A stretch of 64,000 bases of DNA from positions 1-64,000 of the forward strand of contig CAMPDV010002166.1 in assembly GCA_946699065.1 (NCBI GenBank), read 5' to 3'. Both the position numbers and the translations under genes were made by a program. Numbering within the stretch: position 1 is the first letter of the stretch; each line of letters begins with the position of its first letter. The DNA comes from Loxodes magnus (lineage: Eukaryota; Ciliophora; Karyorelictea; Loxodida; Loxodidae). The notes below the pieces were generated by a model. The model saw only the letters and a list, made by a program, of their open reading frames with translations. It was not told the origin of the DNA and did not search any database. Shown in pieces: positions 59,301 to 64,000 of this stretch.

Positions 59301-62300
59301 GAATCACTGGATATAGCCACAGATCATACATGACTAGTGTGACCACTCATGGTCTTACAGGTACCTGTCTTGACGTCCCATAGTCTCACCGTATTATCTC
59401 TACTTCCCGATACGATGAACTCTGAATCACTGGATATAGCCACAGATCATACAAAATTTGTGTGACCACTCATGGTCTTACAGGTACCTGTCTTGACGTC
59501 CCATAGTCTCACCGTATAATCTCCACTTCCCGATACGATGAACTCTGAATCACTGGATATAGCCACAGCCTATACACAACTAGTGTGACCACTCATGGTC
59601 TTACAGGTACCTGTCTTGACGTCCCATAGTCTCACCGTATAATCTCCACTTCCCGATACGATGAACTCTGAATCACTGGATATAGCCACAGATCATACAA
59701 AATTTGTGTGACCACTCATGGTCTTACAGGTACCTGTCTTGACGTCCCATAGTCTCACCGTATAATCTCTACTTCCCGATACGATGAACTCTGAATCACT
59801 GGATATAGCCACAGCATATACACAATTAGTGTGACCACTCATGGTCTTACAGGTACCTGTCTTGACGTCCCATAGTCTCACCGTATAATCTCTACTTCCC
59901 GATACGATGAACTCTGAATCACTGGATATAGCCACAGCATATACACAATTAGTGTGACCACTCATGGTCTTACAGGTACCTGTCTTGACGTCCCATAGTC
60001 TCACCGTATAATCTCTACTTCCCGATACGATGAACTCTGAATCACTGGATATAGCCACAGATCATACAAAATTTGTGTGACCACTCATGGTCTTACAGGT
60101 ACCTGTCTTGACGTCCCATAGTCTCACCGTATAATCTCTACTTCCCGATACGATGAACTCTGAATCACTGGATATAGCCACAGCATATACACAATTAGTG
60201 TGACCACTCATGGTCTTACAGGTACCTGTCTTGACGTCCCATAGTCTCACCGTATAATCTCTACTTCCCGATACGATGAACTCTGAATCACTGGATATAG
60301 CCACAGCATATACACAATTAGTGTGACCACTCATGGTCTTACAGGTACCTGTCTTGACGTCCCATAGTCTCACCGTATAATCTCTACTTCCCGATACGAT
60401 GAACTCTGAATCACTGGATATAGCCACAGCATATACACAATTAGTGTGACCACTCATGGTCTTACAGGTACCTGTCTTGACGTCCCATAGTCTCACCGTA
60501 TAATCTTAACCTCCCGATACGATGAACTCTGAATCACTGGATATAGCCACAGATCATACAAAATTTGTGTGACCACTCATGGTCTTACAGGTACCTGTCT
60601 TGACGTCCCATAGTCTCACCGTATTATCTCTACTTCCCGATACGATGAACTCTGAATCACTGGATATAGCCACAGATCATACAAAATTTGTGTGACCACT
60701 CATGGTCTTACAGGTACCTTTCTTGACGTCCCATAGTCTCACCGTATAATCTCTACTTCCCGATACGATGAACTCTGAATCACTGGATATAGCCACAGAT
60801 CATACAAAATTAGTGTGACCACTCATGGTCTTACAGGTACCTGTCTTGACGTCCCATAGTCTCACCGTATTATCTCTACTTCCCGATACGATGAACTCTG
60901 AATCACTGGATATAGCCACAGATCATACACAATTAGTGTGACCACTCATGGTCTTACAGGTACCTGTCTTGACGTCCCATAGTCTCACCGTATAATCTCA
61001 ACTTCCCGATACGATGAACTCTGAATCACTGGATATAGCCACAGATCATACACAACTAGTGTGACCACTCATGGTCTTACAGGTACCTGTCTTGACGTCC
61101 CATAGTCTCACCGTATAATCTCTACTTCCCGATACGATGAACTCTGAATCACTGGATATAGCCACAGATCATACAAAATTTGTGTGACCACTCATGGTCT
61201 TACAGGTACCTGTCTTGACGTCCCATAGTCTCACCGTATAATCTCTACTTCCCGATACGATGAACTCTGAATCACTGGATATAGCCACAGATCATACAAA
61301 ATTTGTGTGACCACTCATGGTCTTACAGGTACCTGTCTTGACGTCCCATAGTCTCACCGTATTATCTCTACTTCCCGATACGATGAACTCTGAATCACTG
61401 GATATAGCCACAGCCTATACACAACTAGTGTGACCACTCATGGTCTTACAGGTACCTGTCTTGACGTCCCATAGTCTCACCGTATAATCTCTACTTCCCG
61501 ATACGATGAACTCTGAATCACTGGATATAGCCACAGCATATACACAATTAGTGTGACCACTCATGGTCTTACAGGTACCTGTCTTGACGTCCCATAGTCT
61601 CACCGTATAATCTCTACTTCCCGATACGATGAACTCTGAATCACTGGATATAGCCACAGATCATACATGACTAGTGTGACCACTCATGGTCTTACAGGTA
61701 CCTGTCTTGACGTCCCATAGTCTCACCGTATAATCTCAACTTCCCGATACGATGAACTCTGAATCACTGGATATAGCCACAGATCATACACAACTAGTGT
61801 GACCACTCATGGTCTTACAGGTACCTGTCTTGACGTCCCATAGTCTCACCGTATAATCTCTACTTCCCGATACGATGAACTCTGAATCACTGGATATAGC
61901 CACAGATCATACAAAATTTGTGTGACCACTCATGGTCTTACAGGTACCTGTCTTGACGTCCCATAGTCTCACCGTATAATCTCTACTTCCCGATACGATG
62001 AACTCTGAATCACTGGATATAGCCACAGATCATACAAAATTTGTGTGACCACTCATGGTCTTACAGGTACCTGTCTTGACGTCCCATAGTCTCACCGTAT
62101 TATCTCTACTTCCCGATACGATGAACTCTGAATCACTGGATATAGCCACAGCCTATACACAACTAGTGTGACCACTCATGGTCTTACAGGTACCTGTCTT
62201 GACGTCCCATAGTCTCACCGTATAATCTCTACTTCCCGATACGATGAACTCTGAATCACTGGATATAGCCACAGCATATACACAATTAGTGTGACCACTC

Positions 62301-64000
62301 ATGGTCTTACAGGTACCTGTCTTGACGTCCCATAGTCTCACCGTATAATCTCTACTTCCCGATACGATGAACTCTGAATCACTGGATATAGCCACAGCAT
62401 ATACACAATTAGTGTGACCACTCATGGTCTTACAGGTACCTGTCTTGACGTCCCATAGTCTCACCGTATAATCTCTACTTCCCGATACGATGAACTCTGA
62501 ATCACTGGATATAGCCACAGCATATACACAATTAGTGTGACCACTCATGGTCTTACAGGTACCTGTCTTGACGTCCCATAGTCTCACCGTATAATCTTAA
62601 CCTCCCGATACGATGAACTCTGAATCACTGGATATAGCCACAGATCATACAAAATTTGTGTGACCACTCATGGTCTTACAGGTACCTGTCTTGACGTCCC
62701 ATAGTCTCACCGTATTATCTCTACTTCCCGATACGATGAACTCTGAATCACTGGATATAGCCACAGATCATACAAAATTTGTGTGACCACTCATGGTCTT
62801 ACAGGTACCTTTCTTGACGTCCCATAGTCTCACCGTATAATCTCTACTTCCCGATACGATGAACTCTGAATCACTGGATATAGCCACAGATCATACAAAA
62901 TTAGTGTGACCACTCATGGTCTTACAGGTACCTGTCTTGACGTCCCATAGTCTCACCGTATTATCTCTACTTCCCGATACGATGAACTCTGAATCACTGG
63001 ATATAGCCACAGATCATACACAATTAGTGTGACCACTCATGGTCTTACAGGTACCTGTCTTGACGTCCCATAGTCTCACCGTATAATCTCAACTTCCCGA
63101 TACGATGAACTCTGAATCACTGGATATAGCCACAGATCATACACAACTAGTGTGACCACTCATGGTCTTACAGGTACCTGTCTTGACGTCCCATAGTCTC
63201 ACCGTATAATCTCTACTTCCCGATACGATGAACTCTGAATCACTGGATATAGCCACAGATCATACAAAATTTGTGTGACCACTCATGGTCTTACAGGTAC
63301 CTGTCTTGACGTCCCATAGTCTCACCGTATAATCTCTACTTCCCGATACGATGAACTCTGAATCACTGGATATAGCCACAGATCATACAAAATTTGTGTG
63401 ACCACTCATGGTCTTACAGGTACCTGTCTTGACGTCCCATAGTCTCACCGTATTATCTCTACTTCCCGATACGATGAACTCTGAATCACTGGATATAGCC
63501 ACAGCCTATACACAACTAGTGTGACCACTCATGGTCTTACAGGTACCTGTCTTGACGTCCCATAGTCTCACCGTATAATCTCTACTTCCCGATACGATGA
63601 ACTCTGAATCACTGGATATAGCCACAGCATATACACAATTAGTGTGACCACTCATGGTCTTACAGGTACCTGTCTTGACGTCCCATAGTCTCACCGTATA
63701 ATCTCTACTTCCCGATACGATGAACTCTGAATCACTGGATATAGCCACAGATCATACATGACTAGTGTGACCACTCATGGTCTTACAGGTACCTGTCTTG
63801 ACGTCCCATAGTCTCACCGTATAATCTCAACTTCCCGATACGATGAACTCTGAATCACTGGATATAGCCACAGATCATACACAACTAGTGTGACCACTCA
63901 TGGTCTTACAGGTACCTGTCTTGACGTCCCATAGTCTCACCGTATAATCTCTACTTCCCGATACGATGAACTCTGAATCACTGGATATAGCCACAGATCA
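56327..64000 (-). repeat. Right WD40 array, inverted: about 62 tandem 123-bp units, continuing past the window
   Basis: Same 123-bp unit on the minus strand, in a single open frame (TGA = Trp) across the whole 7.7 kb, with no indel seen. It shares rare marker variants with the left array: KKGT instead of KTGT at 60,717 and 62,808 (left: 51,928 and 55,741), GGQDY near 60,507 and 62,600 (left: about 52,137 and 55,950), and one SHDQ near 57,430 (left: about 44,640). The order of variants from about 60.2 to 62.1 kb mirrors the left array from 56.32 back to about 54.3 kb, so both arms are copies of one parental array. Internal duplications are 17 units (2,091 bp) and six units (738 bp). No gene ends are visible. 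Confidence 0.96.

Overview
The window comes from a ciliate nuclear genome. Every recognisable gene reads through many in-frame TAA and TAG codons at glutamine-like positions. In-frame TGA repeatedly falls where a tryptophan is expected: the ETW motif of a retrotransposon endonuclease, WD40 strand positions, and MORN repeats. Three genes nevertheless appear to end at TGA (18,722; 38,350; 36,091 on the respective strands). UAR = Gln with UGA = Trp or stop by context matches the karyorelict code (Loxodes and relatives, NCBI table 27). Condylostoma-type code is the alternative. Intergenic DNA is extremely AT-rich and the few introns I can place are tiny (14-31 nt candidates). Because TGA is sense here, a standard or Tetrahymena-code ORF search breaks the real genes into fragments.

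Layout. 1-7,083 is a 37-bp AT satellite. 7,084-12,888 is AT-rich with no gene seen. 12,889-13,612 (-) is a small secreted-protein gene with two putative short introns. 16,345-18,724 (+) is a 782-residue RING / coiled-coil / pentapeptide / seven-blade WD40 protein. 18,725-20,815 holds diverged repeats. 20,816-36,069 is a 15-kb satellite of 98/99-bp purine-rich units. 36,091-36,848 (-) and 37,148-37,796 (-) are two putative genes, or two parts of one gene. 38,350-41,694 (-) is a MORN / F-box / leucine-rich-repeat gene. 41,999-43,648 (+) is the 5' part of a non-LTR retrotransposon with an APE-type endonuclease. 43,648-56,321 (+) and 56,327-64,000 (-) are two head-on arrays of 123-bp WD40 units, about 103 and 62 copies, joined at an inversion at about 56,326.

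The most interesting feature is the link between the WD40 protein gene and the distal arrays. The 123-bp unit of blades 2-4 of the gene is nearly identical at nucleotide level to the array unit. Differences between units are concentrated in about six codons at the propeller's predicted ligand face, and almost all are amino-acid changing. The rest of the unit is homogenised even at silent sites. This resembles the hypervariable, concertedly evolving WD40 repeats of fungal HNWD/HET-E NLR recognition proteins, but here in a ciliate RING-WD40 protein with a large, apparently headless reservoir of units nearby. A second repeat-based protein with a ubiquitin-ligase adaptor signature (F-box-LRR with MORN repeats) lies between them. 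That the arrays act as a donor bank is inference. The inverted junction and the satellites could also include assembly artefacts.
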